In this document: positions 42,481 through 53,891 of the stretch, one piece after another
Layout: each line of letters opens with the position of its first letter
Numbering within the stretch: position 1 is the stretch's first letter
Assembly: GCA_035610835.1 (NCBI GenBank)
Contig: CM069457.1
Location: forward strand, 19,214,658-19,278,657
Origin: Ophiura sarsii
Taxonomy: Eukaryota > Echinodermata > Ophiuroidea > Amphilepidida > Ophiuridae
Length of the DNA: 64,000 nucleotides
Reading direction: 5' to 3'
Position numbers and translations under genes: made by a program
The notes under the pieces: generated by a model
What the model saw: the letters and a program-made list of their open reading frames with translations, nothing else
Told to the model about the DNA's origin: nothing
Database searches by the model: none

Positions 42481-43484
42481 AACATGTTTTTACACCAAAT
42501 TCGAGAAGATCATGGTCAATTAGTTGGGTAAACACGTGCACGGTATGTATGTGTGAAGCTATTTTGTGCTGTATGAGCTATATATCGATGGTTGAAACGG
42601 AACCAATACTCTTATTTTGGGTTGACAGATATCAACAGTCTTACCTAAACCCTTGGCTGCTGTAATTGTAATATCTATAATTATTTTAAAATATTACTTA
42701 TAGAATTAAAACCAAAGGACAAATAATTTGAATGTTGAAACAGGGAATTATAAACCCTGGAATTGTGGGACATTTTGGAAGAAAACAAACCACATCTCTA
42801 TTCGGCTATATCTTAGTTCCAATTTGGTAGCTTTGTTCCATGGTTCAATATAATTATTATTAATCATGTTAATAGGTACAACGAATGTATACGGTATGTA
42901 TCGTGGCGAGCTAGGGTTATCCCTGCATGCGGGTCTAAATCTAAAGTGAGCATCACTACATTCATTTAATATATATATATATATTAATTTGTGAGTCTTC
43001 GGATTTGTTATAATTCATTTTCCCGTCAAGACTAAATTACCCTTGGAATCATTTGAGTGAAACCACCGTGAAATATCATCTCTTGTTCACAACTTTATAA
43101 TTTATTTGTTACACCCCCACTCTATTAGGGGTCCCAGTGTATTAGACTCATGGCTATATTCATAATTATGATAATGAGCTCATTTGCATATTTTTCTCCA
43201 ATTCATCCGAATATAGAATTGGCTCTTACTAGTAGACTACATAATGTCCCCAACCCAACCATCATTGCCATCAAATATGGTTTCAATTGAAGATAAACTG
43301 TTGAAATGAAGGCAATTTAAGTCATAGAATGCACTCCTTAGCAATGACCTCACTTGGCCCCAGATGACCCTTGACCTCAACCTCTACAGACTCTCAATTC
43401 GATTTTTGGAGGAAAATCTGTAACAGCCTCTTACTTTTTATAACATCCAAATTATACCAAATAAACTTCTTCAGAAAGCTTGAA
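42481..43484. other. Non-coding stretch
   Basis: No gene seen. A short (TA)n run lies at about 42968-42985. Confidence 0.5.
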
Positions 43485-44438
43485 TCTTTCTTAGTTATCG
43501 CTTTAACATTTTCTTTTGGCACAAAAAAGTTACTGACCCACACAGTTATTACAATGTCCCTTTCCTGAACACGTTCAGGCGAGACAAAAAGGTGCCGGAT
43601 CTTGCTACGGGCCTTACCTTATTTTTAAGATTTACCCAACCTTTATTCGGCTTGCGGCAAAAACCTTCCCTTTGCATTTCGGTACTGTTAAAACAATCAT
43701 ATATTAGACATTATTAAAGATACATACACAAACATACTATTTGAAAATAGCTTAATTAACCAGAGGCTCTCACTTATAATTCGATCGCAGGGCCACCAAG
43801 GGCCGGGGCCGGGGCCGGGACAGAAGGCAAAAGTCCTCATGCAATGTTGACTTGGTCGTATTCACTCTCAAAACAGGTCAGTCGTACTTCAATTACGATA
43901 TGAATAACAAAACAAAATAGTGAAATATGTATTATGTTAAGGTCACTTGATACTCTCATTTATATCTTTCTTAGTTATCGCTTTAACATTTTCTTTTGGC
44001 AGAAAAAAGTTACTGACCCACACAGTTATTACAATGTCTCTTTCCTGAACACGTTCAGGCGAGACAAAAAGGTGCCGGATCTTGCTACGGGCCTTACCTT
44101 ATTTTTAAGATTTGCCCAACCTTTATTCGGCTTGCGGCAAAACCATCCCTTTGCATTTCGGTACTGTTAAAAGCAATCATATAGACATTAATTAAAGATA
44201 CATACATAAACAAACTATTTGAAAATAGCTTAATTAATCGGAGGCTCTCACTTATAATTCGATCGCAGGGCCACAGAGGGCCGGGGCCGGGACAGAAGGC
44301 AAACGTCCTCATGCAATGTTGACTTGGTCATATTCCCTCTCAAAACAGGTCAGTCGTACTTTAATTACGATATTAAAAACAAAAACAAAATAGTGAAATA
44401 TGTATTATGTTAAGGTCACTTGATACTCTCATTTATAT
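43485..44438. repeat. 480-bp tandem duplication
   Basis: TCTTTCTTAGTTATCGCTTT starts at 43485 and 43965, with near-identical sequence for about 475 bp. Differences include CAAAAAAG/AGAAAAAAG, loss of one GGCCGG unit and a few substitutions. No domain is recognised in the frames it carries. Confidence 0.95.
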
Positions 44439-44710
44439 TAAGTTTACTCAAGCAAAAGTTTGTTTAAAATATCGATATATTTCTTAGTGGTGCTTAGTGG
44501 CCCACATTTTCACTAAAAAATAACACTGTATAACTTGGCCCAAATTCAGTTTAATAAAACAAGTAAGTTTCTGAAAAAAATGATATACATAATGGTGTCA
44601 ATTTGACACCTTTAGGTGGCCAACTGAGGACCCATTTTTGACACTTGTTTTAGTGTCAAAATGACACCAAATTATTTTTCAGTGTATGATCGTTAGACAT
44701 GTTTCAAGTA
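44439..44710. other. Non-coding, with GTGTCAAAATGACAC-type inverted words
   Basis: Between about 44595 and 44675 GTGTCAATTTGACACC, TTTTGACACTTG and GTGTCAAAATGACACC occur, and CAGTGTA closes the segment. It is probably a decayed small MITE. Confidence 0.5.
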
Positions 44711-44828
44711 CACACAGAAAAATGTAAACATAACTTGTGTATTTTGTACACAATTATTGTGTGAAGGTTTACATAATAATTATGGAGTTCTATTTTTAAG
44801 ATAATTATGTAAACATTTTTTCTGTGTG
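44711..44828. mobile_element. 118-bp MITE (CACACAGAAAAA ends)
   Basis: CACACAGAAAAATGTAAACA at the left and its near-exact inverse at the right, with TA on both sides. No coding. It abuts the next element directly. Confidence 0.85.
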
Positions 44829-45150
44829 TAAGGGACCGTTCATAAATACTTTGGTGGGGGGGGGGGGGGGGCTGGATAATTTCATTTTTGGTATATCAAC
44901 ACTTTTTGACCCCCCCTCTACTCGCCATGCCACAAACTTCTTTGGCCCCCCCCTCTTGCCATGCTACAAACTTTTTTGACCCCCCTGTATTACTGCCTGC
45001 ACCTGCAACTCTCTTGTCCCCGTTCATTGTTATCAAGTTCAGAGAACATAGATATGATATCTTTTATGGGATTTTTTTTGACCATGTATCATATTCTATT
45101 TTGATGGACGCATCACATCTAGGAGGGCAGGTTGTATAATCTAGAGTGAA

Positions 45151-45390
45151 TCAGAACTCCCACTTCAATTGCAGGTATCTTTGGTTTAGTGCCATGGTCT
45201 TTAATCCCATGAATACCTTCACATATTTATGCACGGATCTCTGTTTTTGAAACCAATTACTCCATTCAGGATGCTCCCTCCAATTATATATCCTGGCTTT
45301 AAATAAGTTTTTGCTATTGGCAAGAATTTGCCATTCATTCTTTTTGGTGGACAAGTTAACTTGGCCACCATAGAGACCAGAAGTGGTCAT
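45151..45390 (-). CDS. Unrecognised open frame inside the TIR element
   Basis: About 80 codons, starting MTTSGLYGGQVNLSTKKNEW and ending QRYLQLKWEF. The composition (many W, K, N, Q) is not that of a simple repeat, so it might be a captured gene fragment, but no domain is recognised and no second copy is present to compare. It may also be chance. Confidence 0.2.
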   Translation of the reverse strand: MTTSGLYGGQVNLSTKKNEWQILANSKNLFKARIYNWREHPEWSNWFQKQRSVHKYVKVFMGLKTMALNQRYLQLKWEF

Positions 45391-45595
45391 AATAAAACCG
45401 AAAATACCTCCAAATTCAGTTATTCAGTGCGAAATTAATATTTTTATTATATTTTATATTAAATGTGTCTATTACCGTAAATAAAATGGTGCTCTAATTG
45501 ACAATGTAGCCTTTAAATAATAAATAAATATCACATTTAATTTTCGATTTAGTTTATTGAGGGAGAGTCTGAATGATGTATATTCATTGTAACTC

Positions 45596-45655
45596 CATTG
45601 ATGTAGTGGTTGAGATCACGCGGAGAACCCCGGGTCAAATCCGCGTGGAGCCACA
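45596..45655 (+). repeat. tRNA-like segment
   Basis: TGTAGTGGTTGAGATCACG looks like a tRNA D-arm and A box, and GGGTCAAATCC like a B box, but the spacing between them is shorter than in a complete tRNA and the anticodon arm is missing. Best read as a decayed tRNA-derived remnant. Confidence 0.35.
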
Positions 45656-46036
45656 TATTTTTTGTATAATACATTGGTACTTTTTGATGTTCCATTATAT
45701 TAATTAATTACAATATCAATAGTTTGTTTTATTATCGAGACTTTTTTTGGGGGTACGATTGAGCACTTTATTTAATGTTATTTTTACAAAATTTGTCATA
45801 AATTACGTCGTTCGACTCAGCTGAGGAGCACTTTATTTAATGTCATTTTTACAAAATGTTGTCATAAATTACGTTGTTGCATTTTTGTATTGGTCATAAA
45901 TTACGTTTTTCTCGTAATTAATAAACATTGGAATTTAAATTAAATTATAAATTATGATATTTTTTCTTTCAATTTTTTTTTCTCCATAAACTTCACCACA
46001 TATCGCTCACATAACGTCTCGGTGATTTCCTTCCAG

Positions 46037-46174
46037 AAACAACACACTAGTGATCCTCTTGCTGACTTCCACAAAATTCAACAGATCCATTCCAAGTCTT
46101 CTCATCCTTTTGACACTAAAAACACTTGTCCACCCAGTCTTTTAGAAGACCTTGTTTGCTGGGCTAATACATGA
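46037..46174 (+). CDS. Exon-like open frame inside the TIR element
   Basis: A pyrimidine-rich stretch ending CTTCCAG precedes 45 codons that begin KQHTSDPLADFHKIQQIHSK and end LEDLVCWANT before TGA. This looks like a terminal exon with an acceptor site. No start codon or partner exon is visible and no family is recognised. If real, it is a captured exon carried by the element. Confidence 0.3.
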   Translation, partial: KQHTSDPLADFHKIQQIHSKSSHPFDTKNTCPPSLLEDLVCWANT

Positions 46175-46382
46175 AAATATGGTCATAGAAAAATCAGCTT
46201 TATTACGTTGATTTATGAACGTTCTGTAAATAATGTGCATACATGTAAAGCAAGGGTTTGGGGGGGGGGGGGGGGGGTTGAGCCCCCAGAAAATTTTGGA
46301 AACTAATGAGTGTCAACACTTTTTGCCCCCCCCCCCATAATTATCCAGCCCCCACCAAAGTATTTATGAACACTCCCTAAAT

Positions 46383-46860
46383 ATGACCCCATTTTTATGG
46401 CAACCCTGGGTAAAGATAATAAATAATAATAAAAATAATAATAATAATATGTTCTTGAAGAAAAAAAACACCCCGATTGATGTATTAATTTCTAAAATAC
46501 TAAAACGGGGTTTAAATAAAGAAGGATATCTCATGCGGACCATGCATGATTTATACGCAACGAGCCAGGACTGCAACGTAGCATCATGTTGTCGTAGTTC
46601 ATGATGTATAATTGGTTTTATTTATAGATTAATGATTCAAGGTGTTTAAAAGATTAACATCATGGTCGTTCTAAGCCTCTTTCTGACTTTCTCTGCCTCG
46701 ACATCTGTTTCAATGTGTACAGAAACCAAATAAGTAATTAACCACGTACAAGTACTAAATATGGCCCCGAGTAAGAACAGCGGCCAGCTGATTCGGGCAA
46801 CCCTGGGTAAAGATGATAAATAATAATAATAATAATAATAGTTACAGTTACAGCCAATAA
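46383..46860. repeat. Two copies of a CAACCCTGGGTAAAGAT-(AAT)n segment
   Basis: GGCAACCCTGGGTAAAGATA followed by an AAT microsatellite occurs at about 46400 and again, as GGCAACCCTGGGTAAAGATG, at about 46797. Frames between them are spurious. Confidence 0.75.
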
Positions 46861-46972
46861 TCAAGCGCCGATGCAGGACAACACAGACTGTATACTATTT
46901 AGTATTACTAATACTAGTCAGATGAATAAAATGCCATGCTTGGAAATATGGGGGATGGGGGGGGGGGGGGGG

Positions 46973-47680
46973 TAATATTAGATAATCTGAGATAAGCTAT
47001 ATCCACGGAAACAACAATTCCAGCTCATAATTTGTTCCGGAAAGCGGAGTCGTAACGCATATTAAGAAAAATTGCCACAAGTAAGCCTATACTATAGGCT
47101 AATAGCGGACTAGCACTCAGCAAGCCGATACAGGGCCAAAACCTTCTCGGCGCAATATCTTGAGAACGAATTGAGCGATTGGAACGACATTTTCAGCGTC
47201 GGGTCGAGTCCACAAATTGTCGATTCAGATCGGTCGGCTGAAAATGTGTGACGTGGCTTTACGGGTTACCGTGAGGACCAAATTTCCCTGAACCCGAAGT
47301 GAAAATTTAACAATTAGCTCTAAATTGCTCATTTTGCATGTTTGACTCCAAAACCTGGGTGCATGATGCTAGATATGATGTTCAACATGTATGATGCATA
47401 GTTTTGTGAATTCATCAGATTTTGTTCGTGCATGGTTTCCATGGAAACCGGTGAAATTTGGTATTTTTTTTATTAAAATGGCTCCCGTTGCCATGGAAAC
47501 GGTCAAAATTTTCCCGATGGCACATTAAGTCAGGGTATTGTATTCAGCAACCTGTGTGCCAAATATCAGTGCACTAGCTCAATTTGTTTTTGAGATATCT
47601 CATCGGGAGTATTGTTTTCAATGGGGGAGATAATATTAGATAATCTGAGATAAGCTACATCCATGAAAACAACAATTGCA
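46973..47680. repeat. Region bounded by 50-bp direct repeats
   Basis: TAATATTAGATAATCTGAGA plus about 30 further matching bases occurs at 46973-47022 and 47631-47680, 658 bp apart. The enclosed sequence contains two X-box-like palindromes. No coding domain. It could be an element flanked by short repeats or a tandem duplication whose interior has been replaced. Confidence 0.6.
47434..47502. promoter_or_regulatory. Two RFX X-box-like palindromes
   Basis: GGTTTCCATGGAAACC (47434-47449) is a perfect palindrome. CCGTTGCCATGGAAACGG (47485-47502) contains GTTGCCATGGAAAC. Both match the known RFX half-site pair GTTNCC/GGNAAC with a two-base spacer. No gene start lies nearby, so function is unproven. 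Confidence 0.45.
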
Positions 47681-47689
47681 ATCTTGGTG

Positions 47690-48235
47690 TTGTGACCTAA
47701 CTTTCTTAAAATGAAGTTGTACCAAAGATTTTCTAGAAATTCATCGGTTGAACTGATTTTTAAATTAGAGAATGGTAAATTTAACATTGGTAACGGTCTC
47801 ATTTCTCATGTTGTACGATTGGCTATGGCCTGTTTTGGAAATGTGTTTGCTTCGTATATCCTAATAGCTTACAATTGTTATTATTAGCCTAGCTATAACA
47901 AGCTATAAAAGTGACATCTCTGAATGTATAAACATGGTGTAAAAGGAGAAATTGTTGGGCACACTGGTAAAAGGGGTTTTCAACAAGTTTTGTTATCATT
48001 ATCAAACTGAACTCATGTTAAATCACATATTTATCGAGCAATAGTACATATAATTGTTTACGCAATTGTTTAGTTTTAAAGTTAAATAAATTAAGAGATA
48101 AATGATAGATAATTTAATAGAAAAAACTATAAACGCATGGGCGCCCTTTATGATTTATAACAATTGACCCTTAAAATGATGTAACATTAATCCACCATCA
48201 AGTTTAGAAAATAAACAAATCAAAGAATAACAAGG
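47690..48235. other. Non-coding stretch
   Basis: No gene seen. Confidence 0.5.
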
Positions 48236-48302
48236 AATAAACGGGGATCGAACCCGCAATTGCCGATTGAAAACGATACGGCCAACGTGGGCATGCCACA
48301 GA
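48236..48302 (-). repeat. tRNA-like pseudogene or SINE head
   Basis: On the minus strand GCGGGTTCGATCCCCGT forms a proper T-arm with a perfect B box, and TTTTCAA upstream resembles an anticodon loop (TTC, Glu). The anticodon stem and the acceptor stem do not pair, so it is not a working tRNA. Confidence 0.5.
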
Positions 48303-49535
48303 GATCGGCGAGTGTCATTGTGATAGTTTTAATAAAACGGGGTGGATAGGGACAGTTTCAGCACTCTCTATAGTGTAGTTTTTTCAATGTAGCCTCATGA
48401 GCCAAACTTTTTAGCATATATTATGTCCACGTATAATGCCTTTGAACTGCCACTATAAAAAATTGAAAATATGTGATGGGTATATATTTTTTTCTTACTA
48501 AGGTCGGTGTCCCTATATTCACCCCTACGTCGGGGTCAATAGGGACAGCATTATTCGTGGTAGGGAAATCACTAGATTTAAAGAGTTTTGACCTGTTATA
48601 TTCTACATATGGGTGAATATGGATAATGAGTGAATTTTGGAAAACCAAAACAAATACTTTTAAGTAGTTTTTACCACTATAACTATTCAAAAAAAATTTT
48701 TAAAAATATTTCTTAGACATGTCAGTTAACAAGGAAATAAATACCTGACTGATTTAGGTTAAGAGTTATTTAGGTGCTTGAAGTTCATAAAATATGTTAT
48801 TCTTTGAATTGAGCTTTATATTCTAATTGATTGTAACAATTCAGTATCAAATGTTCATCTTTTCTACAAATAGGCCTTTATTTAAAAAAGAAAAATATAA
48901 ACTACCATGGTTCTGTTAATTACAATAGTTCGTTAAACCTAATTAGTCAGGGGTGGAAGAGTATGCGGAGGAGGAGTATGCGGAGGAGGAGGAGTGCATA
49001 GTTGAACAAGTATGGTGCAATATACATTGGGCAAATATAAAATGCACTGGTTTCACTCTTGGTACAATTCTATATTGAAAACATAACATTATTGAAGCAT
49101 ATTTGAATTAAAAATATAATTAGTTAATTAAGGAATCAGTAATTAGCATTAAGAAGCTCAAAAAATTGTTAAGAAACGTAAGTTGGTCGCAGTTTGCGAA
49201 TGTATGCAAACATTTGCCTGCACCAAACTGTCCATTTTAAAAGTATAGAAAGGTTGAGGTACCCTTTTGAATAAATAAATTTAACTATTTAATTAAGAAG
49301 TCCTCGAGGAAGGACCTGATCTTTACTCTAGACTCGCAAACTGCCATTATACCCTATGCAAGTCTGATATACTGTGCTGTAGACCTACGTCCAGGGAACA
49401 ATAACCAGTATCTTCTCGCCAATGAAGATCATGCTGAAATATTGTGCAACATTTCTTTGTAAATAAGTCTTCAAGTAGTGTGCTAACTTGAGTTTGAAAA
49501 GTAAGTTGATACGATATTACATTCCAATCAACATT
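48303..49535. other. Non-coding stretch
   Basis: No gene seen. A short GGAGGAGTATGC duplication lies at about 48966-48990. Confidence 0.5.
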
Positions 49536-50300
49536 GGATCACCCTATATGTTGAATACAACTTAAAACGATAACATTTTATAATTCCATCTTAAATCAGA
49601 CTCTTGAAATTTGAATACGGGTTCAAACATTATGGAAACTAACCTTATTTGTTCATTTGAATGTGCTTTGCACACCATGAAGGTGCAAGAAGGATGAACG
49701 CAATTAATTGTATGCCACTAAACATGTGCCATTGGGAAAATTTCAGTCACCCTGTAGTTAAAGGGCCCCTTTTTATTGAACATTATTTGAAACTCATACC
49801 ACTTTAAGCATTTGCCACTTCAAATTGGAATGTAAAATCATGTTTCAGATGCAAATTTAAATTCATTCAATTTAATGATTTGTGGATAATCACGTATACC
49901 TAAATTAATGTTTTAAACACCCTATATATTTAAAATTAACACCTTTACATAAGAAAAGGATGACTTTTAAAATCAATGTTCATGTACATGTAATTGATGC
50001 ATTTTTATTTGAAATCAACTTGAATTTTGTTAAAATACTAGTCTTTGTATGTATGTAGTAATAGAAGCATTTTTCTGGAACTAAATAAACAATTTTTTAG
50101 ACACCCTGTATGTAGAATTTTAGATTCATAATGAAATTTAATTTGCATATGCCTGGATGGGTATTTTATTAAACTACTTTAAATCTGTACTGAACTTTTC
50201 TCTCATCACTTCATATACATAGTGGAAGTAATTATTGAAACCCTTCTTTTTTAGAAGATTTTGCTTGTTACACCCTGTGCAATTTCGGGCCACCCTGTAT
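49536..50300. repeat. Repeat with CACCCTGTAT motifs at ~170-bp intervals
   Basis: TCACCCTATATG (about 49540), TCACCCTGTAG (about 49746), ACACCCTATAT (about 49917), ACACCCTGTATG (about 50100) and the pair ACACCCTGTGC / CCACCCTGTATAA (about 50270-50300) are spaced by about 170-205 bp. The same motifs occur in inverse orientation at 60112-60490. Confidence 0.6.
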
Positions 50301-50660
50301 AATCAACTTGATCGTATGCTATTTGCATCCGTTACAGTATATGCTTTCAGAATATGTATACTTTTACCAACTTAAAATGTAAACCTTTTCAGATACAATG
50401 CATTAACTGAAAAAGGAACCTAATTCATGGAAAAAGGGACATGTAACACAAATTGTACCCAGTATAAAAAACATGACCAAAGGGGGAGGCACTCGAATTT
50501 AATCGTAATATGCAAGGTTAATACCGTGTCATCATGTGCCTGTACTACTGTGATGCAGTCACCTAGTGGCAGGGAACTTGCGACTGAATTATTTGCATAA
50601 CTTTGCCTGCAAACAGTTGTTGTCAATTCTCGCGTATTTTCATTTATTTATTTATTTATT
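50301..50660. other. Non-coding stretch
   Basis: No gene seen. (TTTA)n lies just before 50661. Confidence 0.5.
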
Positions 50661-51256
50661 AACCCTAACCCCCCTGAGTGCTAAAAAATGCTAATCCAAA
50701 GTCCCTCTCCAAACGCATGCGCCGTCGGTTTTCGATGACGTAGTCAACCGAGCCTATATAATGAGTGCAGTATACTGCACGAATGTGTAGCTGAGGGCCG
50801 TGGCTTAGTGTTAGGAAGGTGGGGCTCGAGAACGGAGGGTCCCAGGATCGAATCCCGGCAGGTTCCCGGAGATTTAGTTGGTGTTTTTTCCTCGAAAATT
50901 GTGATCCCGGTCAAAAATCCTAAACCGGGGTTAGGGTTATGGTAAAAAAAAAAGAAGTTTTTTTTCGTGTTCTATTAACCCTAACCCCCCTGAGTGCTAA
51001 AAAATGCTAATCCAAAGTCCCTCTCCAAACGCATGCGCCGTCGGTTTTCGATGACGTAGTCAACCGAGCCTATATAATGAGTGCAGTATACTGCACGAAT
51101 GTGTAGCTGAGGGCCGTGGCTTAGTGTTAGGAAGGTGGGGCTCGAGAACGGAGGGTCCCAGGATCGAATCCCGGTAGGTTCCCGGAGATTTAGTTGGTGT
51201 TTTTTCCTCGAAAATTGTGATCCCGGTCAAAAATCCTAAACCGGGGTTAGGGTTAT
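50661..51256 (+). mobile_element. Two 280-bp units with TTAGGG-like ends
   Basis: Units at 50661-50940 and 50977-51256 are almost identical (one visible change, CGGCAGG to CGGTAGG). Each starts AACCCTAACCCC and ends GGGGTTAGGGTTAT. Inside are TATATAATG followed by the perfect palindrome GTGCAGTATACTGCAC, and a tRNA-like part with TGGCTTAGTGTTAGG (A box) and GGATCGAATCCC (B box). An A-run and a T-run (about 50943-50967) separate the units. No protein coding. It could be a SINE-like element or a tRNA-derived gene family. Confidence 0.8.
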
Positions 51257-53394
51257 GAAATGTGTTGTTATTCAGATAAATTAATAAAGCCTAGTATTCC
51301 GGTGGTCTCATAGCCAGGCATTTTAAAGTAACGTTTATAATCCGTGTCTTGGTTGATAACTGTGTTTCCATTTAATTAGGACAAATGGTTTTGTACTAGG
51401 TTTATACAAAAATCGTGATTGAATTTCTCGCAAATAAATACGTAGAATTGTTATTTTTATTTTAATGTTTTCTTTGTTCCACGTGCATAATAAAAATGGA
51501 TTTTTTTAAGAATAATAAAAAGTATCCACTAAATTATGAATAGGTAAAATGACAAACATAATATTTTTCTTTCGAAACCTGTATACGGTCGATAATGGTC
51601 GATTTGTTTTCGCTTCCAAAGGGATACCACATTTCAAGCTGTTGGATTAAGTACTTGGTTATCGTGATTGTAAAGCTACATTATCGGACCTATTCATAAA
51701 GCCACTGTCATGAATGGTAATGTGTCCAATTATTATTAATAAGCACGGTCCACTCCACTTCACAGACATAGGGTGCTCATCCACTAAAAGTGACATGTCA
51801 CACGGGGTCATTGAACTATACAGGTGTAAAACTGATTTTCACCGGACTACTTTTTTCATGTGCACATTGCCATTGCACAAGCCAGCTTAATTGCTTCAAT
51901 TCATACTATAAATGAGGTGGGAATAAAATGAGATTCTTCGACAACTAGCGAATATACGCCAGAAAACCGTACCTGTTTACCTGTTTACCTGTCGTCTCGG
52001 GCACTTAGGGTAGGCTTAGCCTATAACGCCATCCATATTCATCATTACTTGACTGCAATAGAGTTTGTAATATTAATTTACTTTACATGTGACCTGCTCC
52101 AGAATGGTGCTGCCCATGTAGTGAACTTCATTGTTTGGTCACGGACTATAGACTCCATCATCTTGCACACGACTGAGGTCAAACTTATTATTATTATCTT
52201 ATTTTTGCTCATCACCCCTGCCCATCCAAGCACCAAAGATCGGTCTTCGACGAATTCACTATAATTGAGATGGACATCACCAAGACAAGTACGTATACGT
52301 AAAAGTACATAATATTTTTAGCCATAATTGAATAATTGGCGTCCAACGCGATCTATTTCCATGACATTTATTATTTAACACAGACGGGATATTCCATGTT
52401 ACTCACGTCACGTTGAGCTTTTTCGCTGTATTTCTTTTTTTGAAAATGCTTGGTAAAAAATGTTTTCTCTGCTGTAGTTACGTCAAGACCTAGTCGCAGT
52501 AACATGTGTCTCAGGACGTATTCATTGCAAGGAGACATTCAATTGTATTATCTTATGAATAGTTAACACATGTTAAATACGGATACCTCAATCAATGCAA
52601 TAGACACCCTGTATGAGCCCAATACTGCCTGGTGGGAGTTTGTTTACAAATACGCCCTCACGTGTACGACCTCTGACCTTGTAATTTCATCCTTCCGGTT
52701 TTGTTTCGCCTTAGTTTTCAAAACGGAGGAAATTGGCGTGTGGAAAATTCTCCAAATGCAACGTTTTTGAACAATTATCTTCATTTTAAATGGAATGTAC
52801 ATCAAGGTATGAGTCCATACAATTGATATCACTTCGAAAATCGTTTGTGAATCAAATACTTTGGTTTTTACACCGTTGCAAAAATCTCATTGCTTATTTC
52901 CGTGTACCACTTATTGGTAACGTTCTAGGACTTAAGAATCAGTAGTTGATAATGTCCAGATGTTAATGATAGATGAGATTCGCAGGTCCTATGTTACTAG
53001 GACTAGTCAAGACCCAGCATTAAATGTATGCAATAAGAATTGCAATACACGACATGACTTGCGAGTAAGAAGGAAAAGTGCTGGGTTAAAGTATTCAAGC
53101 TGGATTTTCAACATCTATTTTGAGTAGATGACTCAGAAATCATAATTGTAGTCGTTTTATGATTAGACTCCAGAGCCGTGTCTCTGTTCGTTCCACTCAC
53201 CACATAATCCGCTTCAACCATATTTCAATCTAAAAACATTGTTAAACATAACACATTGTTATACACTGAGCCAAAAAAGAAACTTATAAAAAAAAAAAAC
53301 TTTTAAAATTTTAACAGATCACCAAATAAAATTCTGTGCATGAAAATGTACCAAATTTGGATACAATATTAATAGTAATATTAGTAATATTGGC
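51257..53394. other. Non-coding stretch
   Basis: No gene seen in about 2.1 kb. Short frames have no domains. ACTGAGCCAAAAAAGAAACT near 53266 looks like a transposon edge. Confidence 0.5.
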
Positions 53395-53584
53395 TGGAAT
53401 TCTCAAAAGTGGACTAACTTTAGTCCTGGTCTAAACCTGGACTAAGTCTAGGTTTAGTCCAGGTTTAGTCCAGGCTGGGTTTCACAACAGTGGACTAAGC
53501 TTAGTCCTGGACTAAATTGTGCTAATCCAGCCCTAAATTTAGTCCACTGAAAGGGTAGGTTTAAAGTGTGGACTAACTAATTAC
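53395..53584. repeat. GGACTAA/TTAGTCC-rich leader of a Harbinger element
   Basis: GTGGACTAA, TTTAGTCC and CCTGGACTAA occur about a dozen times in both orientations in 190 bp, directly before the transposase start. Such subterminal words could be transposase binding sites. Confidence 0.6.
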
Positions 53585-53585
53585 T

Positions 53586-53891
53586 ATGGCTGACAACTTG
53601 GCAGTGTTGAGGAGATTGCATTATTTGAGGCAATTATTTCACTCTAGGCCAGAGCGAGTTTTGGTTGATCGTAAAAATCCATTTGAATTGTATACCCAGG
53701 ATTGTTTTAGACAAAGATATAAATTCTCAAAGGAATCTGTTTTGCTTTTATGTGGGGTTTTAGAGCCCGATTTGATCCGGCACTCAAACCGCAGCCAGTC
53801 ACTATACCAACCAGTGCATTTGCAAGTATTGACAACACTCACATTTTTTGCCGTAGATGAGTTCACATTCCTGAATGTAATCATATTGTAA
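53586..53891 (+). pseudogene. HARBI1-type PIF/Harbinger transposase, N-terminal fragment
   Basis: ATG at 53586 opens MADNLAVLRRLHYLRQLF, then RQRYKFSKESVLLLCGVLEP, then NRSQSLYQPVHLQVLTTLTF. These match the helical N-terminal part of PIF/Harbinger transposases and the domesticated HARBI1 (family pattern: RYRFSKxxVxxLxxLLxxDL ... LxxLxFFA). About 90 of the usual 350 residues remain. Similarity ends near 53855 and the DDE catalytic domain is absent. It is a truncated, non-functional copy or a first exon whose continuation was not found. Confidence 0.75.

Larger units (their letters stand above)
44832..46377. mobile_element. PIF/Harbinger-like TIR element, 1.55 kb
   Basis: The ends are GGGACCGTTCATAAATACTT and, inverted, GGGAGTGTTCATAAATACTT, continuing into TGGTGGGGG and CTGGATAATT on both sides. 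TAA flanks both ends (44829-44831 and 46378-46380). The interior carries an 80-codon frame on the minus strand (45151-45390), a tRNA-like segment and an exon-like open frame (46037-46174). No DDE transposase is recognised. Confidence 0.75.

Noticed and set aside
48236..48302. A functional tRNA-Glu gene
   Set aside because: The T-arm is good, but the anticodon and acceptor stems do not pair, so it is a remnant.
50661..51256. Interstitial telomere array
   Set aside because: Only two TTAGGG-like repeats occur at each unit end, in opposite orientations; they are element termini, not a telomere tract.
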